A stretch of 64,000 bases of DNA from Salvator merianae. Lineage: Eukaryota; Chordata; Lepidosauria; Squamata; Teiidae. Positions 36,833 to 49,000 of this stretch are shown here, in pieces. The notes under the pieces were generated by a model. It was given only the letters and a program-made list of their open reading frames with translations. It was not told where the DNA came from and did not search any database. The position numbers and the translations under genes were made by a program. How positions within the stretch are numbered: the stretch's first letter is position 1; each line of letters starts with the position of its first letter. Location: contig QVOM02000034.1 in the NCBI GenBank assembly GCA_003586115.2, positions 128,871,936 to 128,935,935 on the forward strand, given 5' to 3'.

Positions 36833-37498
36833 AAATAGTTGGCAATAGAAAGGCAAGGAAAGCCGAGCTTTCCTCCTTTGCCAAGGTAATAAAAAACATG
36901 ATCTCCATCCTCCATTGGATGCTTTCCACAGCATTCATATGGCTAAGTGAGTTAATTGCAAAAATGCAAAACTACTATACTTGTAAGAAATTTGGGTAAG
37001 AGCTTTGCTCTGAATCTGTACATCCCTTCCTCATTGCAAGTGGGCAAGACCAGACCACTGGATTGCTAGAATGCCTTTCTCAGAACTCCATGAGATATTG
37101 GACAGCAGTAGCTCTGGCCACTCACACTTCATTCTCTGACAAGCAAAGACAGAAGCACGTGCAGATCTGCTTGAGTGGGGAGCAATGCATTCTTTGCCCT
37201 TCAAATGACTACGGAGAGTACATTCCAAACCAGGCTCTCCTGTGTCTGCTTTACCTTTTCTTTCCCCCTCCCCCAACAAAACTGGTGGAGTATTGTGAGG
37301 GGAAGAACAGATCATGACCCTCAATCTGGGGGGGATTAGTCACCTTGTCTTAAAGAGACAGAACAATAATCTGTTGAGGAACATCGTGGGATTAGGGCTG
37401 CATAGGAAGTCAACTTCAGAAAATACGATAATACTGTACTTGTTGTGAGCCTAGATTAGCCTTCCCCACTTGTGTTCTTGAAAACGTCTGGACAACCA

Positions 37499-37690
37499 TT
37501 GTTGTTAGGTACCACCAAGTCAAACCTGACTCCTGGGTGACTACATGTGCACCTCTATGCAATTTTCTTGCAGAGACAAAGACATGGTTTGCTATTGCTA
37601 TTTCCAGGAAGAAGCTGGGGATCAAACCAGCAACCTTCTGCTTTCCAGGCAGTTTGCTCTACACCCCCTAACCGAGCTACAGCCACTCCC
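37499..37690 (-). mobile_element. tRNA-derived SINE, copy 4
   Basis: The minus strand starts GGGAGTGGCTGTAGCTC and ends in a CAACAA tail. The B box is GGTTTGATCCCC and the body matches the other copies. Confidence 0.8.
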
Positions 37691-39791
37691 ACTGGGCAAC
37701 CATTACTGTTTGCCGAAGCCAACATGGCCTTTGGTCAATTGTCAGGAGATGGGAGTTGCAAACTGAAACATCTGGAGGGTATTGGGTTGGGGAAAGCTGA
37801 ACTAGAGTATAGTACTTGTTTCAGGTCTACCTCTGCCGTGGACATAAAAGGTTTACCCAGGACAATATGGTCTGTGCTTTTAATAATTATAAATGCAGTA
37901 CTTTAGAGGCTAGTGCAGCATCAGTCAGGATTTTAAAACCTCCAGAGCTGACAGAAAAATATTTGTTTTATACAACCATGGATGTTTTCACAGGTTACAG
38001 TAACAGTAATGTTCTTATAGTTATTACAGTTTACAGTAATTTTCTTGTATTACAGAAAGCAAGTCAGTGTTTTCTATAGGTGTACACACAATGGTTGTCT
38101 AGAAAGCATCTCTGTCGGTGGCCAACAGATGCTCATCAAATTTGCATTTTTAAATATTATTTACTATTCAGATTTACATGCTACCATACTGTGCTGCGGT
38201 GGCTAGGGCAGTGTATATGTGTGTTCTGAGAAATCCAGGCTGACTCCATGTAGTAAGCTATGCCCATAGTTCAGGAAAAGGTCATCTGTGCTGCACGCAG
38301 AAGGCCCAAGCTTTGAAGGGATGCTAAGAGTCACTGATAGCAATACTGAGGTAGAAGGACCAGGAGATGGGCTCAGAGTAAGACAGCTTTTTGAGGTACT
38401 GTAGTATTGCTCTCAAATTAAATGGGCATTCACATTCCCCAGTAATATGTAGTTAGTCAGAACTCTGTGGGACAATGGACCAAGATGACAAAGGGACGAG
38501 GTTTCAAAAGCATCATTTTGTATCTGATTCAGCTCCTACATACCTATGCATAGCCTCACCATAAACCTGGATGCTGTCCATACTAGGTGGATAAGGAATG
38601 GGATGGCATATCGCCTGGCAAAAACAGATGCCTTGGCTGCAAAACAAGCATACAGACTTCAGGCATAGTCCTGCTGACATCAGAAATTCATGATGAACCA
38701 TTTAATACGATCCTCAAGATTGTACAAGTACATGAACCCTTGGCCTCTTTCTTTGGGAAGGGCCATAGTGACAGAGCATTGCTTTACACATAGAAGGTCC
38801 CACATTCAAATTTCAATATCTGTAGGTAAGCCAACTATTTCTGATCTGTGTAATACTTCTGGTCTGCAATGCTGAGTTTCATGTGCCACTGATCTAACAC
38901 AATATACAGATGACTTCTGTGTTGCTCATCTACATTATTTTTTTTTAAGCCAAACAGGATAGTGATAGCAAAATACTTAGTAAAGTACCACATGTTTTAA
39001 AAACTCCTTTGACCCATCTAGATGAGTACAATAATTAATGATAAACAACAAAATCCAGGGCTTCAGGCAGGAAACTTTCTCCACCCTATTTAGGATAATG
39101 TGCCTGAGTAATAAAGAGGGCTTAGTTTCAATAGGTGAGTCAAGAAGTTTTTTAGTAGGTGCAACTGACTGTCTTCCTTTTTGTCTGGTCAACATACTCA
39201 GAGATACCTGAAAAAAGAGAAGGAAGGAATACAGGATGTCGAAGAACATGAAGTTTAGAAGAAACTGTTAATGAAGGATGAATTTGATAATAATAGTGAC
39301 TTAAGAATGTAATGTAAACTGTAATTTTATATATTTGAAATACAAGAACAATAAAAATATGTAAAACAACAACAACAAACAAACAAAAAACATACTCAGA
39401 GATACCAAAGATTAATCCTGGATTCTTTTGCATATAATACATATTCTGTACCACACAGTCATTAATTTGGAGTACAGTACAAAAAAGAAAAGAAATTTGT
39501 TCCTATCCCAAACCAATTTCCCCTTAGTTAAGCAATTAGGTTTAAGTGACCAGATATGAACTTGTTAGAATAATAGGAGTTTGTCTCTAGCATGAAATAA
39601 TTAACCCTCCTCCACAAACAAACCTGGCAGCAAACAAAGCCCCACTTGATCAAAGGGCTCAGAGAGTTGAGGAAGAGACAGAGCAAGTTCAGGGGACTTG
39701 AGGTGAATAGACAAAGCAAAAAATTGCAATAAGATAAGCACAAGACCTGCCTTGTTTGAGCAGATTGATTCATCTGCTCCATCTACACAGA

Positions 39792-40490
39792 GGGCCTGTT
39801 CACACTTAGCGAGAGGAACATTCCAGAACACGCACTGGAACGGAGCATTTGCACCTGCAAACAGCCCCAGCTGACTTGAAACCTACCAAAGCCCCCGATG
39901 TTCACCTGAAGCCTACCAGGTGTGGTCAACTAAATTATGGGTCCTTTCTGCACTTTGCCTTATTGTCAATTTTATCCCAGAAAAGGGACCTGCTATCCAC
40001 ATGCTAGTGCAAACTATGAAAGGTCTTGCCCAAGGCCTACCATACTCTGCACTAGCATGCAGATGGTAGGTCCCTAATCTGAGATATAATCCACAATAAG
40101 GCCAAGTGCAGAAAGGGCCATAGTCTCCAAGCTGACTTGCATGATCAGATGTGGATCAGCAAAGATATGTTCGCACCACTTCCTGGTGGGGACTGGTGGT
40201 GGGGTGGGGACTGCATGGCTGTGCAGGCACCGTCAGACAGTTCGAACCCAGATTCAGACTTTGGGATCCAGATCCTGGCAGCTGTTTTGGACCGAAGTCC
40301 GGACACAGCTCCTCTAGGTCTGGACCCAGCTACCTAACTAGTGTATTCCCATTCACACTGCTCCCTCCGCTGGTTAGCTCATGAACAGTTCCAGTGCTGA
40401 CAAATGTGAACACTCCTCACCATACCTGATCCTGGCTGGCCTGAACCCTGCTAATTAGAACATTATGCTGTTGTAAGTGTGAACAGGCCC
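39792..40490. mobile_element. TIR element family D (Harbinger-like) with nested MITE
   Basis: The left end is GGGCCTGTTCACACTTAGC and the right end inverted is GGGCCTGTTCACACTTAC. AGA flanks both sides (39789-39791, 40491-40493). The 180-bp MITE at 39939-40119 sits inside, so this element is the older of the two. Confidence 0.78.
39939..40119. mobile_element. GGCCCTTTCTGCACT MITE, nested copy
   Basis: Starts GGGTCCTTTCTGCACT and ends AGTGCAGAAAGGGCC. The interior matches 20289-20468 closely (CATGCTAGTGCAAACTATGA). Target duplication is not clear here. Confidence 0.82.
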
Positions 40491-40653
40491 AGAGATAGTG
40501 AAGGTAATGGTCCACATTTACAATCAGATGCATACTCCATTTGAGAAGGAAGATTCATATAACATTTTAGTAACCGCCTCCATGAATTCACCTAGTCCTT
40601 TTGAAGTATTTCTGTTTTCTGACTGGAACCTTTTAAACTGAACTAACTTCACT

Positions 40654-40787
40654 GTGAGTGGCTGTAGCTCAGTGGTAGAGCAAACAGCCTGATGAGCAGC
40701 CTGGTGGTATCTCTGTCAAGAAAACTGTATAGGGGTGCCCATGCAGTCAATCAGGAGGTGGCCATAAGTCAGTGGTACCCAGCAACT
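40654..40787 (+). mobile_element. tRNA-derived SINE, internally deleted
   Basis: Begins GAGTGGCTGTAGCTCAGTGG, then jumps past the B box to AAGAAAACTGTATAGGGGTG and ends AGTGGTACCCAGCAAC. About 60 bp are missing relative to the copy at 32772. Confidence 0.78.
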
Positions 40788-41459
40788 TAACTGGGTAATA
40801 CCACATACTACCTCTTAACTTTCACACAGCTGCTATGTCCCTCTCCCAATTTCATACCAAGTATTTAAGTGTGTGAAACCACATGGCCTGTGCTTCTACT
40901 TCTCTGTTACATCTAAGTGTCAAAAACTTATAAAAGCAAAGCAGGCAAGGCCTAGTTCAAAAGCCAAGTTGATGGATCTATATGTGATTACTTTCATCTA
41001 AGGCAGTAATTCCTAACCTGGAGTGTGCATATCCCCAGGGGTATGAACTAGGGCATTTAGGGGTATGCAAAAAAATTTGAATAGTGGGAAAAGGCACATA
41101 ATAGCAATTATATTAATTACAAACATTTTGCTAATATGAAGGGTATAGTTTATGGAAATAGGCTGCCAAGTGGTACACAAGTGAAAACATGTTAGGAACC
41201 ACTGATCTAAGGAATGCTGGAAGAACTATCAATATATAAATTTCATCAATTGCATTTTTGAAGACATTTACCCTGTCAAGTCCCAATGTACCCTGCCACC
41301 AGACAGCTTTTAAGGAAGGCTTCCTCTCCTTGAATTCTGTATTATTATCCCAGAAAACAGTGTGGTGGCTGAATCATAGAATCATAGAATCATAGAATCA
41401 TAGAGTTGGAAGGGACCTCTAGGGTCATCGAGTCCACCCCCTGCTCAATGCAGGATTCA

Positions 41460-44195
41460 CTAAAGCATCCCAGACAGATAACTGTCCAGCCTCTCCTTGA
41501 AGACCTCCAGCGAAGGAGAGCCTACCACCTCCTGTGGCAACCTGTTCCAATGACTGATTGCCCTTACGGTCAGGAAGTTTTTCCTAATATCTAGCCTGTA
41601 TCTACTCCCTTGAAGTTTCATCCCATTGTTTCTAGTCCTTCCTTCTTGCGCAACTGAGAACAGGGCCAATCCTTCTGCACTGTGACAGCCCTTCAGATAC
41701 TTGAAAACAGCTATCATGTCTCCTCTCAGTCTTCTCTTCTGCAGGCTAAACATTCCTAGGTCCTTTAACCGTTCCTCGTAGGACATGGTTTGCAGACCAC
41801 TCACCATTTTGGTCACCCTTCTCTGAACTTGTTCCAGTTTGTCAATGTCTTTTTTAAACTGGGGTGCCCAGAACTGGACACAATACTCCAGATGAGGTCT
41901 GACCAAGGAAGAGTAAAGTGGGACAATTACTTCTCGTGATCTAGACTCTATACTCCTCTTGATACAGCCCAGGATGGTATTTGCCTTTTTTGCCGCTGCA
42001 TCACACTGTTGACTCATGTTTAATCTGTGATCTACTAGTACACCCAGATCCTTTTCACATGTGCTGCTGCTCAGCGAGATTCCCCCCATTCTGTATTGGA
42101 TATTGTCATTTTTCTTACCCAGATGTAAAACTTTGCATTTCTCCCTGTTAAATGTCATTCTGTTAGTTTCAGCCCACTGTTCAAGCTTGTCCAAATCCTT
42201 TTGAATCCTCTCCTTCTCCTCCCTAGTGTTAGCAAGCCCTCCTAGCTTTGTGTCATCTGCAAATTTGATCAGTGTCCCCTCGACACCTTCATCCAGATCG
42301 TTTATAAAAATGTTGAACAGCAATGGGCCCAAGACAGAGCCTTGCGGTACCCCACTCGAGACAGTCTTCCAATCGGATGTGAAGCCATTTATGACCACTC
42401 TTTGAGTACGATCACTAAGCCAGTTATGAATCCACCTAACAGTTGTCCTGTCAATCCCATATTTGATCATTTTTTCAATAAGTATAGTATGAGACACCTT
42501 GTCAAATGCTTTGCTAAAGTCAAGATATACTATGTCCACAGCCTTTCCTTGATCGATCCATCCAGTAATTTTGTCATAAAAGGAAATAAGATTAGTCTGG
42601 CATGACTTGTTTGTTACAAATCCATGTTGGCTTTGGTTAATTACTGCATTCCCATCCAAGTGCTCCCATATGTGCTGTTTAATGATTTGTTCAAATATCT
42701 TGCCTGGTATTGAAGTCAGGCTCACAGGCCTGTAGTTGCCTGGGTCAGCCTTCTTTCCTTTTTTAAAGATAGGTACAACATTTGCCCTTCTCCAATCTTC
42801 TGGGACTTCTCCTGTTATCCATGAGTTCTCAAATATCACGGAGAGTGGTTCAGCAATTATATCAGCTAATTCCTTCAGCACCCTAGGATGTAATTCATCA
42901 GGGCCTGGAGACTTGAATACATTTAAGTTTGCTAACTGTTCCCTCACCTTCTCCTTGTCCATACAGAGCCTTGATTCTCTTATTCCCTCAACAGCACAGT
43001 GAAGGCCAACTGATGTTTCCTTTCCTTTCTGAGAGAAAACAGATGCAAAATAGGAGTTCAGAAGTTCTGCCTTCTGAATATCGTTTTTGACCAAATCACC
43101 CTTCCCATTTTGTAAAGGTCCTATAGCTTCTTTGACTTTTCTTTTGCTTCTGACATACCCCCAAAAGCCTTTTTTATTGTTTTTGGCCTCTCTTGCAATC
43201 CTCAATTCATTTTTAGCTTTAGCCTTTCTGACACTTATCCTGCAGTTCCTGCAGATTGCATTATATTCTTCTTTTGATATGTCCCCCTCTTTCCATTTTT
43301 TAAACATTTCTTTTTTTCTTTTTAGCAAGTGATTAAGTTCAGGGTTCATCCACCCTGGTCTCTTTAGATGCTTGCCATTTTTTTTTCTTTTAGGAATTGT
43401 TAAAGATTGTGCCTCTAGAATCTCCTTTCTCAAAATTTCCCATCCTTCCTGGACATTTCTGTCCTTTAAGACATCCAGCCAATGGATCCTTCCTACCCTC
43501 CTTCTGAGTCCATCAAAATCTGCTCCTCTGAAATCTAACCTTGAAGTCCGAGTCCTGTCAGATCTTCCTCCTTTTGTTATCCAAAATTCAATGATAGCAT
43601 GGTCACTGCCACCCAGGGTCCCAGTCACCCTTACTTCCTCAACCATTTCCTCCCTGTTGGTAAGGATTAGGTCCAAGATAGCACACCCCCTTGTTTTTTC
43701 CTCCATCCTTTGGAAAATGAAGTTATCTGCCAGAGAGGATAAGAATTTATTGGACCCATGACTTTTGCCAGAGAGAGATTCCCAACAAATGTCCGGATAG
43801 TTAAAATCTCCCATAATGACTAGGTCGTGTTTCCCCGAGAGCTTGGCCATCTGATATATAAATAGTTCATCCATATATTCTGTTTGTCCAGGGGGTCTAT
43901 AATAAACTCCTACAACAGTATCCTTTGTGTTGCTCTCTCCTTGTATTTTCACCCAAACGGTTTCTACAGGGCTTCCATTATCTGAAAGATTAATCTCTGT
44001 GGTGGTATATATTTTCCTTACATACAATGCAACACCTCCTCCCCTTTTATTAAGCCTGTTTTTTTTAAATAAGTTGTATCCTTCGAGCTCTGTGTTCCAA
44101 TCATGCGTATTATCCCACCAAGTTTCAGTTATGCCTATGATATCATATTTATTTTCCTGTGCTAGGATTTCCAGTTCTCCTTGTTTGTTTCCCAT
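41460..44195 (-). CDS. CR1 ORF2: endonuclease and reverse transcriptase
   Basis: 911 codons from the ATG at 44195, with the frame open further upstream (CFYTNAQSMGNKQ) into the ORF1 end. Residues 1-230 are an APE-type endonuclease (GITETWWDNTHDW, GDFNYPDICW, GGSDHAIIEF). Residues about 430-720 are the reverse transcriptase (DFSKAFDKVSH, SGVPQGSVLGPLLFNIFIND, and the catalytic FADDTKL). The C-terminus ends RKNFLTVRAISHWNRLPQEV and on to a TAG stop. The protein nicks DNA and copies the element's RNA in the nucleus. All key motifs are present, so it may still be functional. Confidence 0.93.
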   Translation of the reverse strand: MGNKQGELEILAQENKYDIIGITETWWDNTHDWNTELEGYNLFKKNRLNKRGGGVALYVRKIYTTTEINLSDNGSPVETVWVKIQGESNTKDTVVGVYYRPPGQTEYMDELFIYQMAKLSGKHDLVIMGDFNYPDICWESLSGKSHGSNKFLSSLADNFIFQRMEEKTRGCAILDLILTNREEMVEEVRVTGTLGGSDHAIIEFWITKGGRSDRTRTSRLDFRGADFDGLRRRVGRIHWLDVLKDRNVQEGWEILRKEILEAQSLTIPKRKKNGKHLKRPGWMNPELNHLLKRKKEMFKKWKEGDISKEEYNAICRNCRISVRKAKAKNELRIAREAKNNKKGFWGYVRSKRKVKEAIGPLQNGKGDLVKNDIQKAELLNSYFASVFSQKGKETSVGLHCAVEGIRESRLCMDKEKVREQLANLNVFKSPGPDELHPRVLKELADIIAEPLSVIFENSWITGEVPEDWRRANVVPIFKKGKKADPGNYRPVSLTSIPGKIFEQIIKQHIWEHLDGNAVINQSQHGFVTNKSCQTNLISFYDKITGWIDQGKAVDIVYLDFSKAFDKVSHTILIEKMIKYGIDRTTVRWIHNWLSDRTQRVVINGFTSDWKTVSSGVPQGSVLGPLLFNIFINDLDEGVEGTLIKFADDTKLGGLANTREEKERIQKDLDKLEQWAETNRMTFNREKCKVLHLGKKNDNIQYRMGGISLSSSTCEKDLGVLVDHRLNMSQQCDAAAKKANTILGCIKRSIESRSREVIVPLYSSLVRPHLEYCVQFWAPQFKKDIDKLEQVQRRVTKMVSGLQTMSYEERLKDLGMFSLQKRRLRGDMIAVFKYLKGCHSAEGLALFSVAQEGRTRNNGMKLQGSRYRLDIRKNFLTVRAISHWNRLPQEVVGSPSLEVFKERLDSYLSGML

Positions 44196-44380
44196 GCTTT
44201 GCGCATTGGTATAGAAACATTTTAGTTTGCGACAAATGTCTCTTTCAAGCTTGACTCCTTTAGTTTCCTTCCAAATTGTTTGACTTTGTTCTTTCCTTTC
44301 ATTTCTGGTAGCAAGTTCCTTATCTGTATTTATTAGCTGTTTATCTTTCTCTGGACTTTTACTTCCCTTCCCCTTTCGCC

Positions 44381-44790
44381 CTAGTTTAAAGCTCTCCTGA
44401 TGAGGGCAGCCAGTCTCCTGCCAAATATGTGCTTTCCTGTCTTTGTAAGATGGAGCCCATCTCTTGCAAGGAGTCCATCATATAAGTAGTTTAGTCCATG
44501 GTCTAGAAATCCAAATCCTTGCTGGTAGCACCATCGACGTAGCCAGTTGTTTACCTGTAGAATCCTTCTCCATCTTCCTGTTCCACGGCCATTCACTGGT
44601 AGGATAGAAGAGAAGACAACTTGCGCTCCCAGTTCCTTCACTTTCCTGCCCAGGTCTTCAAAGTCTCTGCAGATAGCTTCAAAGTTCCTTCCTGCAGTGT
44701 CATTTGTTCCTACATGTATTAGTAGGAACGGGTAATACTCTGTAGGACTGAAGAGTCTTGGCAGTCTCTCGGTTACATCTTTGAAGACTC
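44381..44790 (-). pseudogene. CR1 ORF1 C-terminal fragment (SGNH esterase-like)
   Basis: The frame reads YYPFLLIHVGTNDTAGRNFE through VVFSSILPVNGRGTGR to DGLLARDGLHLTKTGKHIFG and stops at 44381. HVGTNDTA and DGLHLT are blocks III and V of SGNH/GDSL hydrolases, found in CR1 ORF1 proteins. The N-terminal part, including the RNA-binding region, is lost by 5' truncation. Confidence 0.85.
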
Positions 44791-47161
44791 AACCAGGATG
44801 TCATATGATTTTTTGTCCAATGGAAAATCCACAGGAGTTTTTTTTTTTTTACCTGGAATCAAGCATGAATAGGTCTGGTGAGATCTACCTTATGCCAGCC
44901 AAGAGGAAGGTGCGGGCTTCTTTGCTCCAACACTTATAGATCATCTTTATTCCAAGATGCTACAGGTGCCAGTTCTGATAAAGTTTCAGATCAATGTAAG
45001 ATGTTTATATATTTACCCAGATATTTACACAGACTATGTTCATCCCAGATGTTAACAATGTACCTCTGATCACTTCCCTTAGGACCCACAAGCCTAGTGA
45101 AATCATTTTCTGGGAGAAGAAGAAACCAGAGGTGGCATTAGCCCATAGCCTGCTCTCTAAATTAAAAATGTGTCCATAGGCTCCAAAGAGTTGCCTCAAA
45201 ACCCTGCCGTCTTTCAACCAAAGTGTTTATTGCTCATTTTCCCCAAGCCATTGGGTGATCTTTATTGCTAATATCTGGGATTGAAGCTTAAGTCCCTTTG
45301 GCTGCCTGCAGAAGGTGAGAGGAAAATGTGAGATCTTGTTTGGATCCCACCATTGTCTCTCATTGTTCCTGTCAGACAGCAGGGCAAAATCACAGGGCAA
45401 GTGCTCCCACAGTGGTGTGGCGTGTCTATCTGGGTATTTTGATGGTGTGAAATATCCAGAAGTGCTCAGTGGCCAGTTTTGCCATAGTTTGACCTTGCAC
45501 AAGCACAGTGACTATTTTCAAGATGGTAGATCCCTGGAGAAAGGATCCAGATAAGGCAAGTTCTGTCACAACATAGGGAAAACCTGGGTTGGGAAGTGTA
45601 ATAGTGATATTGCAGGATTTCACCCAGTACTCTGGGACAATGTTGGGATTGCCACGGACACATGTGGCAATCCCAGTATAATACCAGGATACTCTTGGAC
45701 ACAGCCTCTCAAGTGCTAGTTCAACACAGTGTTTACATGGTAATTGAGCTCCTGTTGCCACTTTGCATCTAGATGAAGCACATACCAGATATTATTATTA
45801 ATAATAATTTGCAGGCACTTCCCCTTGCAAAGAAACTAAGCAAATATAAGGTAAAAATGCTTCAGTTGACCTTAATTCTTGGTGATTACCATGGATGCAT
45901 CCATGCAGGTGGTTTTTTTTTTTTTTTTTTGGCAACAATACAAAAGGGGTTTTCCACTGTTTTCTCTAAGGCAGAGCTGAAGATTGGACTGGGGAGCTTT
46001 TGTATACCATGCACTAAGCCAATGCGCTCTGAAATAAATATCTATACCAACAAAAGCACTAGCCAATTAAAACAAGTTTAATATTCAATGCAACTTTGTA
46101 TTTAGCATACTTTTTAAAAATGAACATAGTCCTTGATGGGAGGGATTGCTGCACTTGGAGGTTTAATCCTTTTCTTCCTTTCTGTGTTACAGATAAAACA
46201 CATTTCTCTTGAATTATGAGAACTGTAGATCAACAAAGGGTGGGTGCACCACTTTAGCTATCAGTGCTGCAAATAAAACTAAGCTAGGTGTATCAGCAGT
46301 ATGATCTTCCGTGTCTGCTTCTTGGACAGCCTGTCCTGTCCCAGCTCTGGCTGCTGAAGGTTCTGAAGCCCAGCAACTTTTGAAGTTTCCAGGAGGGCCG
46401 TTTTTGGTGACACACCACTTCCAGTGGAACTTCCTGGAGTGTGGCCAAAAAGGGTCCCCCATGGACCCACTAATGTACCAGTAGATCTCAATATCATACT
46501 CTACCAGTAGAACAAGGACAGGGGGCCATTTGGGATACCTTATCCTGCTCTATGTTCCATCCTGTGTGAATGGAGCTTTTTAGAGGGGGCAGGACCTGTG
46601 TTGTCCAACAATAGCTGGTGGAAGCCAGGTCCCATAGACCCATTCCTGACTACATTAGAGGTAAGTGTGGAAAGGGTTGTATTTTGAAAGTCAAGCAGGT
46701 TCTTCCTCTTTAGATTGGTACAGTATAAAATGTGTCATTTGCGAAGGGTACTAACCTAAATGATTAAGTAGTAAGGATATTTTCTAAATCTTAAAAGTGT
46801 TGGAAAACACAAAATACAACCCATGCATCTTCACTTGTTAATAAAAGAGAAGATGACCATGATATGAATTTCTCTTTCAGTCAATACACATCTACAGACA
46901 TTTTCCACAAAAGATGCCCCCATGCCTTCAACCCTCCCCAAATATACCTGATCTCTGTCTCATCCATGCATTATGTTTTAAGGTGTTTTAGGCAAGGATT
47001 GTAGCAAAATGACTGAGTGTGAAAAAGACTTGAGATTTCAGAAAGGAAAATATCTAATATCACTAAGGTCAAGGAGAAGAAACCCTGAAGTAAATATTAT
47101 GCACAGAATTCTAGGCTTTTATAGAGGTTTCTCTACCATCAGGCACTTATGACTCCTCCAT
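44791..47161. other. Intergenic, repeat-like
   Basis: No gene is seen. 45300-45760 has several inverted motifs (CTGGGTATTTTGATGGTGTG with AAATATCCAGAAG; GGATCCCACCATTGTCTCT also like 15725-15770), probably old MITEs. A poly-T run lies at about 45910-45931. Confidence 0.45.
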
Positions 47162-48269
47162 GGCTGCGTTCCGACACGGCATTTAATCAGTTTACAGGCC
47201 GTCTTCAGTTCCTGCTGGCCCGATATGATCCTGCCATTCCGTAGTTTTTCTGGACTAAATTGGCGAAATCCGGACTACTTTGTATTCGGATTTAATGAAT
47301 TCTCAAGCTGTTCCAGATCACTAGTGCGCTTTACTTTGTAATGTGGGAATAGGGAAAGAGATTATTTGGGAGGGACCGTACTTTTTGGGGGACGTGCAGA
47401 GGGAGGGATCCCCATTTTGTGCCATCCAATGACAACTTTGTGGGTGGGCAGGAAGCGCAGTAGTTTCCTCTGCCTCCATTATCCTCCCTTCTGTCACTGC
47501 CAGGGGAAAAACAACTGTCCTCCTTTTTACTTCGCTAAGCTGCGGTCCTTTCTCTTTCTTTATCCCCCATTCGACACTGCCAGGAAGAAATTAAAGGCTT
47601 CCTCCACTTCTGTCTGCTCTTTAAACCAAAAAATAAACTGCACCTATTTGGCAGTGCAGTCCTCTTGCCGCAACAAAGAATCCACTCAAGATGAGTTTTG
47701 CTGTTGGCAGCACACAGCTACACAGTGGGGACACATGCCGCTGCGGATGCCTCGGGGGGAGATGAGGCAGAGTCCATTTGCTGACAATGAACTGCACTAT
47801 CAAAATAATAGAGCCCCCCCACGTTCCCTCCCCACGTTTTCCCTTCCTCATGGACCTCTACCTGCTTTTGCGCTACTTTTAAATTGCGCAATTGCGCAAA
47901 AGTACACTTACAAGGGAGCAGAAATCGCCATCAGCCCTTTAAAAAGCTTAATTGTGCGGTACACATAGTTTTAAAGTTCTGCATGTGTAGATAGAGGCTG
48001 TAGTGGGGAGAAGGAGCAAATGGTGAATGACTAGTAACACTGCCAAGTGAATCCATGTTCTGAAGCAGCAGCGGGGACATACGTTGAACATTGAGACTGC
48101 AGCCAATCACTGACTGCACAGGGAGGAGAATTTGACGAAGGGTGGAGGCATAAAAGGTACTGTTTCTCTGTGCCAAGCACAGGAAACATCAGTATGAGAA
48201 CGAGCAAGTACGAATTGAGTCCTTGTACTCTTCTGATATGGATTAAATTTACGATGTCGGACCACGGCC
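47162..48269 (+). mobile_element. TIR element family B, copy 2 (Harbinger-like)
   Basis: The left end is GGCTGCGTTCCGACACGG and the right end inverted is GGCCGTGGTCCGACATCG. CAT flanks both sides (47159-47161, 48270-48272). It is 1108 bp and matches 4138-5314 in inverted orientation. Confidence 0.82.
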
Positions 48270-48272
48270 CAT

Positions 48273-49000
48273 GTGTGTTTTCAAAGCAGAGTTTTAAATC
48301 TCAACCCTTTGTCCAACTTTTGAATGATGGACGTAACAGCAGTTTTCAAAGATAGTGCCTTGTTTTTGCTTTCTTTCTACTGTTCGATAGACTATTTTTA
48401 TTGATTGCTGTGAACTACTATTCACATTAATTAATTGCTGTGGCATACTACAACTACACATGAAGGGTCTCTAGCCTTTGGGGGCAGATGTATTAAAAGA
48501 TAGACTCCTTTTAAGGTTCCTCTTTCATTTGATTCCGGCTACCACTGAGGGACAGTGAAGGATTTTCAACCTTGTGGAGAGGCAGAAAAGAAGAGCTGCT
48601 CTGAGTAAAACCATCAAGAAATAAATCTCATTTTGTTCAATAGATTTCAGTAGGTTCAAACCCTCCACCAGGTACCGAGGAAGGCCTCAGTGGTTGTATG
48701 TGCAATTTGGGGAGTCCCAGCATTATCAGTTAAACAGAAAAGACACCTCAGCAAGCCTCCTAAACAAAATACTTGCCTGCTGACGGCACTTGACTAAACT
48801 GAAAAATCCATTCACTCCACAATTAGATACTAACCCCTCTGCAAAACAGCTGCTTATACTGGTCATCTGGCGTATACGTTCATTTCTGAGGTTTAACTTT
48901 TGGGAAAGGGAGTGGCAACTTTCGGACCCTTTAACTGGCGTGCCCTTGTTGACATGTTTTCTTATTACAGCTAGTTATGCAAAGACAGCTCCTGACGTAC
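48273..49000. other. Intergenic upstream of GLUL promoter
   Basis: Single-copy-looking sequence about 1.2-1.9 kb upstream of GLUL exon 1. I see no gene, and no regulatory site that I can assign with support. Confidence 0.4.

Larger units (their letters stand above)
27037..41369. other. Intergenic region between RGSL1 and GLUL
   Basis: I see no intact gene here. It carries the SINEs, LINE fragments and transposons listed separately, plus short simple repeats (A-rich at 31595-31622). Minus-strand open stretches at 30751-31262 may be retroelement-derived. TEDDM1, which lies between GLUL and RGSL1 in mammals, was not recognised. Confidence 0.5.
41370..44790 (-). mobile_element. CR1 LINE, 5'-truncated, ORF2 intact
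   Basis: Minus-strand element ending in at least four ATTCTATG units (41374-41405), the hallmark CR1 3' end. It holds the C-terminal part of ORF1 and a complete ORF2. The 5' break is near 44790, typical truncation during target-primed reverse transcription. The lack of stops in ORF2 suggests recent insertion. Confidence 0.93.

Noticed and set aside
42342..44214. Several plus-strand open frames across the CR1
   Set aside because: They are antisense shadows of the CR1 ORF2.
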